From NCBI RefSeq assembly GCF_017347095.1, contig NZ_JADPRZ010000030.1, positions 1 to 41,350 on the forward strand: 41,350 nt of DNA, read 5' to 3'. Below the pieces are notes generated by a model, which saw only the letters and a program-made list of their open reading frames with translations, was not told the origin of the DNA and made no database searches. Shown here one piece after another: positions 34,559 through 41,350 of this stretch; position 1 is the first letter of the stretch, and every line of letters starts with the position of its first letter. The stretch is from Sporosarcina sp. E16_8. Its GTDB lineage: Bacteria; Bacillota; Bacilli; Bacillales_A; Planococcaceae. Both the position numbers and the translations under genes were made by a program.

Positions 34559-34773
34559 TAAAATAAAACCCCCATCAAATTATTGGTAAAAAAAACCTAC
34601 TAAAATGTAAGTATACTACATTTACGAATATATTCCAGAAAGGTTTCGTTTATTACAAAAACTTTAAATACTGTAAAACTTCCAGGCGATTCAAATTGTG
34701 TGCGGATCGCAGAGGTACTGTCACCCAGACAACATAATAATGTGAACGATATGTGAAAGGTCTTGCTAGTTGT

Positions 34774-34801
34774 TTGACAACCTGAATCTATGAGCTATTA
34801 T
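34774..34801 (+). promoter_or_regulatory. Sigma-A promoter of the haem acquisition operon
   Basis: TTGACA (34774-34779), 16 bp, TATTAT (34796-34801). The Fur-like box begins about 8 bp after the predicted start. Confidence 0.7.
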
Positions 34802-34815
34802 AGAAGAGAGATAGT

Positions 34816-34830
34816 TGATAATCGTTCTCA
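34816..34830. promoter_or_regulatory. Fur box
   Basis: TGATAATCGTTCTCA matches the 7-1-7 Bacillus Fur consensus TGATAATNATTATCA at all but two positions. Position after the promoter predicts iron repression of the NEAT/Isd genes. Confidence 0.75.
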
Positions 34831-34871
34831 CAAGGATTTCTTCCGCTGTGGAGGGAGGAGGTATTGCATTT

Positions 34872-35516
34872 TTGAAAAAGAGAATTGTTATTCCGTTTTC
34901 ATTCATCCTATTTCTAAGTGTGATGGTTGTTTCTCATACGCCAGGGGCTATGGCTGCTGATTTATCAAATGGCACCTATATGGTCGACTACGAAATGTTG
35001 CAAGCCGAGAATGATTCCGTATCGATTGCAAATGATTATTTCCAAAAGCCGGCAACGCTGACGATTAATAACGATGAAAAGTATTTACAATTCACGGTGA
35101 ACCATGCCAAATGGATCCAGTTCATAAAATCAACAAGTGGTGAAGCGTTTGCTGACGTACAAGTTGTCAGTGAGGATCTTGACGATGATAAGCGTGTTGT
35201 AGCCTTTAAAATTGAGGGAGATCTTACAGCGCCACTGCTCATGCAAATGCATGTTGTGATTGAAGAAATGGAGCCATCATATGACCACAAGTATTCAGTT
35301 CGTTTGAATCTGGATTTGGAAACAATGGAAGAGACTGACGCTCCGGCGGTTGTTGTAAATCCTCCTGTCGGCGAATCAAATTCAGCTGACACGAATGAAT
35401 TGCAGGACGAATCAACCAGTAACAAAGCACTTATTTATGTACTGCTCGCAGTAATCGCTATCATTGCGATTATTTTTGTGCGCAAGATTACTTTATCCCG
35501 CATTAACGGGCAGTAA
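34872..35516 (+). CDS. NEAT-domain haem-binding surface protein (IsdC-like)
   Basis: The true start is TTG 34872, 10 bp after GGAGGGAGGAGG; a frame from 34815 would run through the Fur box. The 214-residue protein has a signal peptide (cleavage near AMA-AD, residue 29). One NEAT domain covers about 33-147. The haem motif is YDHKY (Y137 and Y141), and the SIANDYF lip segment is also present. A linker and a C-terminal membrane helix (about 186-203) with a short basic tail follow. There is no LPXTG or NPQTN sorting signal. It probably passes haem from outer NEAT proteins to IsdE. Confidence 0.87.
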   Translation: MKKRIVIPFSFILFLSVMVVSHTPGAMAADLSNGTYMVDYEMLQAENDSVSIANDYFQKPATLTINNDEKYLQFTVNHAKWIQFIKSTSGEAFADVQVVSEDLDDDKRVVAFKIEGDLTAPLLMQMHVVIEEMEPSYDHKYSVRLNLDLETMEETDAPAVVVNPPVGESNSADTNELQDESTSNKALIYVLLAVIAIIAIIFVRKITLSRINGQ

Positions 35517-35598
35517 GACCCCACTTCAAGTCTTCGGGGACACAAGAAGAATATATGGGGGATCAACTGCCCGTAAAAGCCCGAATGGTTAAACTAAC

Positions 35599-35632
35599 AA
35601 TCAGTGGGGGATGAAGAAAACCCCCTCTGATT
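35599..35632 (+). terminator. Hairpin between first and second NEAT genes
   Basis: AATCAG-t-GGGG pairs with CCCC-CTGATT around an A-rich loop. No T-run follows, so mRNA stabilisation or partial attenuation is more likely than full termination. Confidence 0.4.
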
Positions 35633-35689
35633 GAAGATTAACTTTATCGAAACAAAGAGGAAAATAAAACACTAAAAGGGGATTAACGA

Positions 35690-37219
35690 ATGAAGAAGCA
35701 AATGATGATGTTATTTTCAGCACTACTCGTTTTATTTACAGTACTACCTGCTGGCCAAATCCAAGCAGCTGAAGTAACTACACCAGTGAAACAAGAATTT
35801 GAACTACCGCTTGATGTATTACAAGTTGAAAATGATGACAAATCAGCAACTGCGCAATATGTGAAAAGTCCTGCGAAAATCGTTGTTGAAGACGGTAAAA
35901 CGTACGCATATGTAACACTATTAAGCAGTAAATGGTGGCAGTCACTGAAAGTTCAAGCAAAACAACCAGGTACATTTAAAGAAACAAACTTCACAGATGC
36001 AGAAGTAATCAGTGAAGATAAAGCAGCGGATACTAGACTTGTTAAATTTGAAGTTCAAGATCTTAGCAAAGAATTGAATGCTAAAATCCATATCATCGTA
36101 ACGGGTGTACCGGGCCTAGGCGAGTATGATCACAGCTATGATATTCGTTTGAAATTTGATAACAGCAAAACTCCAGTGGTACCAGAAGTTCCAGTTGTAA
36201 AACCGGAAACGCCTGAAGTACCTGTAACTCCAGTACCAGAAGTCATTAAAGACGGTGCATATACAATCGGTTACAAAGCATTGCATGAAGAAGAAGACAA
36301 AGAGTCTTCAATGACTAGATATATTGAAACACCTGCAGCACTTTCGGTGAAAAATGGTAAAAACCTTGTCTCAATGACCCTTACAAACAATGAACAAATT
36401 ACAGCTTTCCAAGTAGAACAAGCTGGTAAATTCATTGATACAACTGTTGTAAGCACAGATATAGAAGCAAATAAAAGAGTTGTTGAATTCGAAGTTGCTG
36501 ATTTATCAACAATTACCAATGCGAAATTCACAGTATTTGTAGCTGCAGCGAACCACACAGGTAACTATACTGTACGTCTTGCTTTTGATAAAGAAAGCGT
36601 TAAAGCAGTTGTAGTTGAAGAAGTTCCAGGTGAAGAAGTAGAAACACCAGAAGAAGAAGTAGTAGTAACATTTAAAGATATTGCTAACACATGGGCAAAA
36701 CCTTATATCGAGTCACTCGCTACGAAACAAATCGTTAAAGGCAAAACAGCTACAACTTTTGCTCCAAATGATCAAATTACAAGAGCGCAATTTGCAATCA
36801 TCTTGTCACGTGCACTTGAGCTTCCTAAACAAGATTTCCAAGGAACATTCTCTGACGTAACAAAAAAGATGGATTGGATCTCTTTTGAAGCTGCAAGTCG
36901 CGCAGGCATTATCAGTGTCAATGATGGTAAATTCCGTCCGAACCAAGCAATCACACGTCAACAAATGGCTACTATGATTATCCGTGCTATTGAATACAAA
37001 GATGCAAGCGTATTAGAAGGCGTAAAAAATGATGTTACATTTGCAGATGCAAAAGACATTACTGCATACGCAAAAACATCTGTCGACTTGGCAGCTGGTC
37101 TTGGTATCGTTAACGGTAAAAAAGTAAAAGGTAAAGATGTATTTGAACCTAAAGCAAACGCAACACGTGCACATGCTTCGAAAATGGTTTATTACATGCT
37201 TGAAAAACTTCAAAAGTAA
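35690..37219 (+). CDS. Cell-surface haem protein with two NEAT and three SLH domains
   Basis: The 509-residue protein has a signal peptide (1-27). NEAT1 covers about 35-157 with haem motif YDHSY (Y146, Y150) and a KWWQSLKV strand. A Pro/Val/Glu linker follows, then NEAT2 at about 186-300. Three SLH domains lie at about 327-375, 387-435 and 450-500 (FKDIANTWAKPYIESLATKQIVKG, FRPNQAITRQQMA, FADAKDITAYAKTSVDLAAGLGIVNG). SLH domains anchor it to the wall polymer, displaying NEATs outside. In NEAT2 the haem motif reads HTGNY (H289, Y293), so the axial Tyr is His. B. anthracis BslK is a known NEAT-SLH protein with one NEAT. AAAGGGG precedes the ATG. Confidence 0.92.
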   Translation: MKKQMMMLFSALLVLFTVLPAGQIQAAEVTTPVKQEFELPLDVLQVENDDKSATAQYVKSPAKIVVEDGKTYAYVTLLSSKWWQSLKVQAKQPGTFKETNFTDAEVISEDKAADTRLVKFEVQDLSKELNAKIHIIVTGVPGLGEYDHSYDIRLKFDNSKTPVVPEVPVVKPETPEVPVTPVPEVIKDGAYTIGYKALHEEEDKESSMTRYIETPAALSVKNGKNLVSMTLTNNEQITAFQVEQAGKFIDTTVVSTDIEANKRVVEFEVADLSTITNAKFTVFVAAANHTGNYTVRLAFDKESVKAVVVEEVPGEEVETPEEEVVVTFKDIANTWAKPYIESLATKQIVKGKTATTFAPNDQITRAQFAIILSRALELPKQDFQGTFSDVTKKMDWISFEAASRAGIISVNDGKFRPNQAITRQQMATMIIRAIEYKDASVLEGVKNDVTFADAKDITAYAKTSVDLAAGLGIVNGKKVKGKDVFEPKANATRAHASKMVYYMLEKLQK

Positions 37220-37235
37220 CTATAAGTAATCAACC

Positions 37236-37274
37236 AATGCCGGCGTCACTGCTTCATTCGTGACAGCCGGCATT
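37236..37274 (+). terminator. Strong hairpin between NEAT genes
   Basis: AATGCCGGC and TCAC pair with GTGA and GCCGGCATT with small bulges. There is no clear T-run. It lies 16 bp after the SLH-NEAT gene. Confidence 0.55.
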
Positions 37275-37311
37275 GTACTGATTAAAATGTTTAGGTAAAG
37301 GAGATTATAAC

Positions 37312-38280
37312 TTGAAAAAAAATACGGTATTTACAACGGTGATATTATTCGCTTTATTTACGCTACTACCATCGCTTGCGATTGAGAAAGCCGCTGCGGC
37401 ATCTAATTTCGCCGATGGTGAGTATTCAGTTCCGTTTACAGTGTTAAAAGATACAGGTAATGAACAATCAACGACGGCTGAATACATGGTTAGTCCGGCG
37501 AAAGTAATCGTTCAAAACAATAAAATCTTCGCTGTCGTAACGTTAAACAACAGTTCTTGGTGGCAGTATTTTAAAGTGCAGGCAGGCGGTGGTTTTGCCG
37601 ATGTGCAAGTACTGAGCAATGATAAAGCAAATGATAAACGAGTGGTTAAGTTTGAAGTGAAAGACATTGAGCAATTGGTAAATGCCAAAATTCATGTCAT
37701 TGTAACGGGCATCCCCGGTTTTACATATGACAATAAATACGATATCCGCTTCAAATTTAACAGTTCTACCATTCCTTTAGCGCCTGTCGCCGAGAAGCCC
37801 GCAACACCTCCAGCTTCTAAACCAACACCTAAACCAGTACAACCAACACCCAAACCAACGCCCAAACCTGCAGTAACGGAAAAGGCAATTGCAACACCTA
37901 AAGCAGTTGAAAACAAACAAGCTGTAACAAAAGTAGAAACGAAAACTGAAGCTAAATCAGTAGAATCTAAAGAAGTTACAAGTGAAAAGTCAGATACACT
38001 AGTAGAAGAAAAAAGTACTGAACCAACCGAACCAACCGAGCAGGCGAAAGATGAAGCTAAGTCTGAGATAAGCGAAGAAGAACTTGTTGCCGAAGATCAA
38101 GCAGTAGCAAAAGAAGAGTCATCCGAAGTAACGAAAGAAGCAATCGATGCAGAGGTTGAAGCAGATTTAACATCTGAGTCGAATTCGAAATCTACATTGT
38201 TAATCGTCATTTTTTCAGTTCTTATTCTTGGTGGAGCCATAATTTTTGCAATGAGACAGCGCACACGGACTGAAAAGTAA
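37312..38280 (+). CDS. NEAT-domain surface protein with long linker and membrane anchor
   Basis: TTG 37312 follows AAAGGAG. The 322-residue protein has a signal peptide (1-30). One NEAT domain at about 33-150 carries haem motif YDNKY (Y139, Y143) and an SSWWQYFKV strand like NEAT1 of its neighbour, so the two are likely duplicates. A Pro/Lys/Thr then Glu/Lys/Ser-rich linker (about 155-285) should span the wall. A membrane helix (about 292-312) and a basic tail RQRTRTEK follow. No sortase motif was seen. It probably relays haem through the wall to the transporter. Confidence 0.88.
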   Translation: MKKNTVFTTVILFALFTLLPSLAIEKAAAASNFADGEYSVPFTVLKDTGNEQSTTAEYMVSPAKVIVQNNKIFAVVTLNNSSWWQYFKVQAGGGFADVQVLSNDKANDKRVVKFEVKDIEQLVNAKIHVIVTGIPGFTYDNKYDIRFKFNSSTIPLAPVAEKPATPPASKPTPKPVQPTPKPTPKPAVTEKAIATPKAVENKQAVTKVETKTEAKSVESKEVTSEKSDTLVEEKSTEPTEPTEQAKDEAKSEISEEELVAEDQAVAKEESSEVTKEAIDAEVEADLTSESNSKSTLLIVIFSVLILGGAIIFAMRQRTRTEK

Positions 38281-38296
38281 GAGGTATAGGGGAGTG

Positions 38297-38330
38297 GGGT
38301 CTTGAGAACAAACAGCAAGACCCTTTTTTT
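38297..38330 (+). terminator. Canonical terminator/attenuator before isdE
   Basis: GGGTCTTG pairs with CAAGACCC, followed by seven Ts. It separates the three surface-protein genes from the transporter genes; no new promoter is obvious after it, so read-through probably sets the ratio. Confidence 0.85.
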
Positions 38331-38359
38331 ATAGAAGCTACAAGGAGTTGTTAACGAAA

Positions 38360-39241
38360 ATGCAAAAAGTACGTAATGTTCTCTATATGCTTCTAATCAT
38401 TGTAGTTCTGGCTGGTTGTTCGTCCGAAAAAGGTACTTCATCCAATGAAGAAAATGCTGATCCAGCGGGTGAGCGGATTGTTGCAACAACGGTCGCGTTG
38501 ACGGAAATTATGGATGCCTTAGAAATTGATCTAGTCGGGATACCATCAAGTTACAAAGAGCTACCGAAACGCTACGCTGATGCAAAAGAAGTCGGGAATC
38601 CGATGAGCCCTGATATGGAAATGCTGCTGTCACTAAAACCGACAGAAATACTGTCTGTGACAACGCTGAAATATGATTTGCAAGAGATGTTTGACGAACG
38701 TGATATCGATATGACTTATGTGAATTTGGAAAGCATAGATGCCATGCACGGCGAAATCTTGAAATTAGGCGAGAAGTATGATCGCGAAGAACAAGCGCAT
38801 GCGATTGTCGATCAATTCGAAGAGAAAGTTGCCGAATTGGATAAGCTGTCAGAAGGCAAAGAGCAGCCGTCTGTGCTTATTTTGCTTGGGATTCCGGGGA
38901 GTTATCTAGTGGCAACAGAACATTCCTATATCGGTGACCTTGTTAAGCGAAGCGGCGGTAAAAATGTTATTACGGGAGAAAAAGTAGAGTTTCTTTCTTC
39001 TAATACAGAATACTTACAGCAAGCAAAACCGGATATCATTTTAAGAGCATCACATGGCATGCCCGAGCAGGTCATTCAAATGTTTGATGATGAGTTCAAA
39101 TCGAATGACGTTTGGCAACATTTCGAAGCTGTTAAAAATGACCGTGTGTATGATTTAGACGAACTTCTATTTGGAACAACAGGCAGTCTAGCGGCAGTCG
39201 AAGCACTTGGCGAACTGCAAAAGATGTTGTATCCAAACTAA
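38360..39241 (+). CDS. isdE: Haem ABC transporter substrate-binding lipoprotein (IsdE)
   Basis: The ATG at 38360 is chosen; the TTG at 38348 directly abuts the AAGGAG site. The 293-residue protein has lipobox LAGC (Cys20). It is a FepB/BtuF-type binding protein. The NPMSPDMEMLLSLKPT segment places Met82 at the haem-ligating position of S. aureus IsdE. The distal His lies in ILRASHGMPEQ, matching the IsdE His ligand. It receives haem from NEAT proteins on the outer face of the membrane and delivers it to IsdF. Confidence 0.9.
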   Translation: MQKVRNVLYMLLIIVVLAGCSSEKGTSSNEENADPAGERIVATTVALTEIMDALEIDLVGIPSSYKELPKRYADAKEVGNPMSPDMEMLLSLKPTEILSVTTLKYDLQEMFDERDIDMTYVNLESIDAMHGEILKLGEKYDREEQAHAIVDQFEEKVAELDKLSEGKEQPSVLILLGIPGSYLVATEHSYIGDLVKRSGGKNVITGEKVEFLSSNTEYLQQAKPDIILRASHGMPEQVIQMFDDEFKSNDVWQHFEAVKNDRVYDLDELLFGTTGSLAAVEALGELQKMLYPN

Positions 39242-39255
39242 AGGCAGGGATAATA

Positions 39256-40248
39256 ATGTTACGGAAAAATAAAAAGGCGCTTAGTTTTATCAGCGTCATT
39301 ATTCTACTCATACTAGTTAGCATTCAATCTGCACTTATGGGAAGTATTAAAGTCACACCGTTCGAACTGATTCATGGCCTACTAACGGGGACAAATGATC
39401 AGGTTGCAATTATTAAGGATTTACGGCTTCCACGAATTCTAATCGCTTTATTTGCAGGAGCAGCTTTATCCGTGGCGGGTGTACTATTGCAAGCGGTTAT
39501 GCGTAACCCATTAGCAGACCCAGGAATTATTGGTGTTTCTGCGGGTGCTGGGTTTATGTCCATAGTTGTTGTCGCATTTTTCCCGACACTGTACTTTTTC
39601 GTGCCCCTTTTTGCATTCTTGGGCGGAGCTTTAGCATTTTTCCTTGTGTACTCACTATCGTGGAGATCCGGGCTTGATCCACTGCGCATGATTTTAATCG
39701 GGATAGCGGTGAATGCCTTATTTACAGGGTTGAGCCAAGGACTTGGTTTTAGCGGAAGTGCCCTTACACAATCGATGAGTCAAGTGATGACTTCGACGCT
39801 TACGATGAAAAAGTGGAGTGATGTCGATGTACTCATGTTATATGGAACGATAGGCCTCGTGTTAGCGTTTGTGGTTTATTCCTGGTGCAATTACTTGGCA
39901 TTAGATGATAAAACCGCTAAAAATCTAGGGGTTAATGTAAATCTAGCGCGATTGGTGATTTCGTTAGTGGCTGTTCTGCTTGCTTCAGTTGCAACAGCAG
40001 TCGCGGGCCTATTTGCGTTTGTCGGCTTGCTAATTCCTCATATTGGACGGTCATTGGTCGGAACGGATCACAAAGTGCTGATTCCGTTTTCAGCGCTGGC
40101 AGGAGCCTTGCTGATCTTAACGGCGGATACGTTAGGCCGAACGATTATCGCGCCAAATGAAATCCCGGCATCTATCATTATGGCCGTCATCGGGGGACCT
40201 TTCCTAATATTCTTGCTGAGAAAGAGTGATCGTATTTATGGACATTAA
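39256..40248 (+). CDS. isdF: Haem ABC transporter permease (IsdF, FecCD family)
   Basis: The 330-residue FecCD-type permease has about nine to ten helices. Motifs include DLRLPRILIALFAGAALSVAG, ADPGIIGVSAGAG and LLIPHIGRSLVGTDHK. It imports haem with IsdE and the ATPase encoded next, whose start lies within the last codons of this gene (11-bp overlap), indicating translational coupling. Confidence 0.93.
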   Translation: MLRKNKKALSFISVIILLILVSIQSALMGSIKVTPFELIHGLLTGTNDQVAIIKDLRLPRILIALFAGAALSVAGVLLQAVMRNPLADPGIIGVSAGAGFMSIVVVAFFPTLYFFVPLFAFLGGALAFFLVYSLSWRSGLDPLRMILIGIAVNALFTGLSQGLGFSGSALTQSMSQVMTSTLTMKKWSDVDVLMLYGTIGLVLAFVVYSWCNYLALDDKTAKNLGVNVNLARLVISLVAVLLASVATAVAGLFAFVGLLIPHIGRSLVGTDHKVLIPFSALAGALLILTADTLGRTIIAPNEIPASIIMAVIGGPFLIFLLRKSDRIYGH

Positions 40249-41008
40249 GGCTATTTCTTTCTCTTACGATAAAAAAGTAAATACGTTACATGGCGTCAAC
40301 AGTAAGATTGATAGCGGGAAAGTGACGACGATTATCGGACCGAATGGTTGTGGGAAATCGACACTGCTTAGCGTGATGGCTAATAATAATCACCCGCAAA
40401 GCGGACAAGTTCTATTAGAGGGCAAAGCACTCGCTGACTTTAAACCGAAAGAGCTGGCGAAAAAATTAGCCGTTGTTCACCAGCAAAATAAAGCTCCGTC
40501 GGATATGACCGTCGAAAAACTAACGGGTTATGGCCGGATTCCATATAAGAGTTTGTTCACTTCAGCAACGGATGACGATCAACAGGCAATTGAGTGGGCG
40601 CTCGCGTGTACCAATCTGACGGATAAGCGAACGGTACCGATTGATGAACTGTCTGGAGGTCAAATGCAGCGCGTCTGGATTGCGATGGCACTAGCGCAAA
40701 AAACGCCCTTCCTCCTATTAGATGAACCGACGACTTATCTTGATATTTATTATCAATATGAATTATTGGAACTGATCAAGGGCTTAAATCGCACGCACGG
40801 TATGTCAATTGTCATGGTTTTACATGACATTAATCAGGCGATACGTTATAGTGACATCATTATTGCGATGAAAGATGGAAAGATTGTTGCTAAAGGGACA
40901 CCAAGTGAGGTTATTACCGTTCAAACTGTAAAAGAGATTTACGGCGTTGATGTGGTTGTGAAAAATGATAAAGAGACAGGGATGTACATTATTCCTATAG
41001 GAATTTGA
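40238..41008 (+). CDS. Haem/siderophore ABC transporter ATPase (FecE/FhuC type)
   Basis: The ATG at 40238 (257 residues, MDIKAISFSYDKK) is preferred over the GTG at 40226; only a weak AAAGAG site precedes it, consistent with coupling to isdF. Features are Walker A GPNGCGKST near residue 34, signature LSGGQMQR, Walker B FLLLDEPTTYLD and H-loop VLHDINQA. It energises haem uptake through IsdF. S. aureus isd operons lack their own clear ATPase of this kind and are instead followed by srtB and isdG; neither is seen here before the terminator. Confidence 0.9.
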   Translation: MDIKAISFSYDKKVNTLHGVNSKIDSGKVTTIIGPNGCGKSTLLSVMANNNHPQSGQVLLEGKALADFKPKELAKKLAVVHQQNKAPSDMTVEKLTGYGRIPYKSLFTSATDDDQQAIEWALACTNLTDKRTVPIDELSGGQMQRVWIAMALAQKTPFLLLDEPTTYLDIYYQYELLELIKGLNRTHGMSIVMVLHDINQAIRYSDIIIAMKDGKIVAKGTPSEVITVQTVKEIYGVDVVVKNDKETGMYIIPIGI

Positions 41009-41037
41009 CTTGTACATGTGACTGTTGCTCATATAAG

Positions 41038-41073
41038 TAACCCCTCCAGTAAACGCCTCTGGAGTGGTTTTTT
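41038..41073 (+). terminator. Terminator of the haem operon
   Basis: CTCCAG (41044-41049) pairs with CTGGAG (41059-41064), extended by AACC/GGTT, and a T-run follows. Confidence 0.88.
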
Positions 41074-41350
41074 ATCGTTTAGACTCCAGGGCTTGGGCGC
41101 ACAGGAAGTGGGTCAGGGATTACTGAAAGATGGGGAGTGAATTAGAAGTTGTGCTAATACCGCTTCTGCGCTTTGTGGATGCCTCCCGCGATAAGCCGGA
41201 AAGGAGACCGCTTTCAGTCTTATCGCTCCGGCTACCACGAAGACGCGCCTTCGCTGGATGGTCTATGTAAGGAGGCGCATTTCGTTCTCTATAATTGCGG
41301 AGGAGATTAATAAAAGACTCATTGTAATGGGTAGATTCAGAAATCCTGCT
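41074..41350. other. Right-edge non-coding region
   Basis: No gene is supported here. It contains the third interspersed repeat (41158-41260) and otherwise shows nothing recognisable; the window ends before the next gene. Confidence 0.6.
41158..41260 (+). repeat. Interspersed ~100-bp repeat, copy C (variant)
   Basis: It has the same order of blocks as copies A and B: GGATGCCTCCCGC, a GCGATAAG/CTTATCGC inverted repeat, CCGGCTACC and GCGCCTTCGCTGG. The stem and loop sequence differ, so it is a diverged member of the family. Confidence 0.75.

Larger units (their letters stand above)
34559..34871. promoter_or_regulatory. Divergent control region of haem locus and minus-strand gene
   Basis: A TATACT box on the minus strand (34610-34615) is a possible -10 for the secreted protein gene. 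The haem operon promoter and Fur box lie at 34774-34830. GGAGGGAGGAGG at 34850-34861 sets the TTG start of the first NEAT gene. Confidence 0.6.

Noticed and set aside
37312..38280. LPXTG-like sorting signal in the third NEAT protein
   Set aside because: The C-terminus has a hydrophobic helix and basic tail but no LPXTG, NPQTN or close variant before it.

Overview
The window looks like chromosomal DNA of a low-GC, Gram-positive, spore-former-type Firmicute, most likely in the Planococcaceae (Sporosarcina, Lysinibacillus or Paenisporosarcina type). The evidence is strong AGGAGG-type ribosome sites with many TTG and GTG starts, TTGACA/TATAAT-type promoters, an SLH-anchored S-layer protein, NEAT-domain haem proteins, an IseA-like cell-wall protein and an XRE-cupin regulator. 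The genus is an inference from gene content only.

Layout. (1) 1-2010: an interspersed repeat, an IseA-like lipoprotein and a convergent secreted polysaccharide deacetylase that share a bidirectional terminator. (2) 2809-18516: a large sugar-acid island. A divergent RpiR-family regulator faces a decayed 6-phosphogluconate dehydrogenase pseudogene, followed by a TRAP importer (dctPQM), a PfkB kinase of the KDG kinase type, a KDPG/KDPGal aldolase and a D-galactonate dehydratase whose catalytic residues fall at the E. coli DgoD positions. Together these form a De Ley-Doudoroff route to pyruvate and glyceraldehyde-3-phosphate. A 2-hydroxyacid dehydrogenase and an HPr-like protein without the phosphorylatable histidine come next. 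Then come three enzymes that fit a Weimberg-type route: a large IlvD/Edd dehydratase, an FAH-family dehydratase-like protein and an aldehyde dehydrogenase of the alpha-ketoglutarate-semialdehyde type. The island ends with RpiA-like and gluconate-5-dehydrogenase-like proteins and a terminator. Repeated TGAAA-N5-TTTCA palindromes are candidate operators of the RpiR protein.

(3) 18829-29617: a P1-family (DmpA-like) peptidase, then about 900 bp of non-coding DNA rich in strong hairpins. After it come a binding-protein-dependent ABC importer (lipoprotein, ATPase, fused double permease) and an argininosuccinate-lyase-like enzyme. A convergent XRE-cupin regulator is divergent from an MFS (MHS-type) transporter plus an ornithine-cyclodeaminase/mu-crystallin family enzyme, with a perfect operator-like palindrome at the divergent promoter. 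This block probably handles an amino-acid-like or amino-polycarboxylate substrate, which cannot be identified from sequence.

(4) 30017-41008: a 955-residue S-layer protein, a secreted copper-amine-oxidase-N-domain protein on the opposite strand, and a Fur-box-controlled haem acquisition locus. The haem locus has three NEAT surface proteins, one carrying two NEAT and three SLH domains, then IsdE, IsdF and an ATPase. Surface anchoring here appears to use SLH domains and C-terminal membrane segments rather than sortase motifs. About 100-bp interspersed repeats occur at 21976-22076, 33045-33140 and 41158-41260, with an unrelated repeat-like stretch at the left edge.

Best candidates for undescribed biology: the histidine-less HPr-like protein in the sugar-acid operon; the inverted pair of hairpins with compensatory changes and the attenuator-like fold at 20178-20611; the ABC importer/ArgH-like lyase block; and the SLH-anchored double-NEAT protein with a Tyr-to-His change in the second haem motif.
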